The notes under the pieces: model-generated
The model's database searches: none
The model's input: the letters and a program-made list of their open reading frames with translations, nothing else
What the model was told of the DNA's origin: nothing
Program-made: the position numbers and the translations under genes
Shown: in pieces, positions 8,286-9,061 of the stretch
Layout of the letters: the number at the start of each line of letters is the position of its first letter
Numbering within the stretch: the first letter of the stretch is position 1
DNA from: an uncultured Ruminococcus sp.
GTDB taxonomy: Bacteria > Bacillota > Clostridia > UBA1212 > UBA1255
Reading direction: 5' to 3'
DNA: 9,061 bases
Assembly (NCBI GenBank): GCA_902782885.1
Contig: CACZOW010000195.1
Coordinates: 1-9,061 of the forward strand

Positions 8286-9061
8286 ATGAAATTCAAAAAC
8301 GATATAGGGGAACTCGATCCGGCCGAACTGGAGTACGCGGAACGGACCCACAAAGCAATAAAAGCGGAAATGACCGCGGAACTGGCCGCTTCGGGACACC
8401 GCAAGAGCCAGATCCTGGAGCAGCGCAAGTATTTCAGCGACTATTTTTCCGAACTGAAGGACGATGAGAAACGCGATCTGCTCAGCAACGAGGCGCTGGA
8501 TACGCGCTCGTATCTCAGCAGCGTGGAGCATCTGCGCAAACTGGCGCGGCAGGAGCAGGAGCCGTATTTTGCCGGCTTCGACTACGTGGACGATATTGAC
8601 CCCGAAGAACGGAACCGGGTGTATATCTCGCTGGAAACGCTGCGGGATCCGGATACGTATGAGATCATAACTTACGACTGGCGGGCGCCGATCTGCTCGA
8701 TGTATTACGAGTGCGAGCCCGGCCCGGCGTATTTTGACGCGCCCGCGGGGAGGGTGAACGTTGACCTCTTGGAAAAGCGGCGCTACCGGTTCAAACACGG
8801 AAAGCTCCAGAAGGTGAGCCGAATCAGCATGCCGTCGGACGACGAGATATTGACCGAAGCGCTCTCGCGGAACGCGGGCGAACACATGCGCATTATCGTG
8901 GAATCGCTGCAGAAGGAGCAGCACCGCATCGTGCGCGACTACATCGAAGGCATTACCGTGATATCCGGCTGCGCGGGCAGCGGCAAGACATCCGTGGCGC
9001 TCCACAAAGCCGCGTACATTCTGTACGGTTTCCGCGAGCGCATGAAGGACAGCGGCCTGGC
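8286..9061 (+). CDS. helD: HelD-type UvrD/Rep-family helicase, N-terminal part (3' end outside window)
   Basis: HelD-type proteins are superfamily 1 ATPases that bind RNA polymerase and help release stalled or inactive complexes. The frame stays open to the window edge; 258 codons are visible of a family length usually around 700-770. The first 70 or so residues are charged and helical, matching the N-terminal coiled-coil arm that enters the polymerase secondary channel. Then come the family-typical blocks: a PYFAGFDYVDD segment, the TYDWRAP motif (DWRAP at 131-135) followed by a tyrosine-rich stretch, an EKRRYRF segment, and EQHRIVRDYIEG just ahead of Walker A GCAGSGKT at 228-235, continuing into SVALHKAAYILY. 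The order and wording match HelD rather than UvrD or PcrA, which have Walker A near the N-terminus. The remaining helicase motifs cannot be seen here. It follows the Clp gene by 71 bases and could be in the same transcript. The family call is strong; the exact subclass is uncertain. Confidence 0.88.
   Translation, partial: MKFKNDIGELDPAELEYAERTHKAIKAEMTAELAASGHRKSQILEQRKYFSDYFSELKDDEKRDLLSNEALDTRSYLSSVEHLRKLARQEQEPYFAGFDYVDDIDPEERNRVYISLETLRDPDTYEIITYDWRAPICSMYYECEPGPAYFDAPAGRVNVDLLEKRRYRFKHGKLQKVSRISMPSDDEILTEALSRNAGEHMRIIVESLQKEQHRIVRDYIEGITVISGCAGSGKTSVALHKAAYILYGFRERMKDSGL

Noticed and set aside
8225..8670. Two short + strand frames (8225-8467 and 8464-8670) overlapping the start of the helD-like gene.
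   Set aside because: They are out of frame with the HelD motifs, lack good ribosome binding sites, and their products are not recognisable.
8238..9005. 255-codon open frame on the - strand opposite the helD-like gene.
   Set aside because: The + strand frame from 8286 encodes clear HelD motifs (DWRAP, GCAGSGKT); the - strand product shows no family resemblance.

Overview
The window holds five genes, all on the + strand and closely packed: the end of trpS (tryptophanyl-tRNA synthetase), complete uvrB, complete uvrA, a complete Clp-family AAA+ unfoldase with an N-terminal zinc finger (ClpE/ClpC-like), and the start of a HelD-type UvrD/Rep-family helicase that runs off the right edge. The DNA is GC-rich by eye. 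The adjacent uvrB-uvrA pair, the zinc-finger Clp ATPase and the HelD protein together suggest a GC-rich member of the Bacillota (Clostridia-like). This is inferred from gene content and protein style; no rRNA or other firm taxonomic marker is present.

Layout. 1-726: trpS without its N-terminal third. 727-759: a 33-base gap with no terminator or clear promoter. 760-2886: uvrB. 2883-5783: uvrA, overlapping uvrB by four bases (ATGA). 5784-5799: a 16-base gap with a strong ribosome binding site. 5800-8214: the Clp ATPase. 8215-8285: a 71-base gap with a 6-bp inverted repeat just before the next ribosome binding site. 8286-9061: helD-like, partial. There is no gene-free stretch over 300 bases. I found no tRNA, rRNA, CRISPR, insertion sequence, attachment site or riboswitch.

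How the genes fit together. UvrA and UvrB are the damage-recognition half of bacterial nucleotide excision repair; uvrC is not in the window. The Clp ATPase carries both AAA+ modules and an IGF tripeptide of the kind that docks on ClpP, so it probably feeds a ClpP protease encoded elsewhere. HelD-type proteins bind RNA polymerase and help free stalled enzyme. With no visible terminator between genes, uvrB, uvrA and clp are probably co-transcribed, with helD possibly included.

Overall this is mainly ordinary housekeeping DNA. I see no clear new system. The points most worth a second look are the domain structure of the Clp protein (zinc finger, acidic/low-complexity linker with one hydrophobic island, no usual Clp N-domain), an apparent insertion in UvrA just before its first zinc finger, and the linkage of excision repair, proteolysis and RNA polymerase recycling genes.
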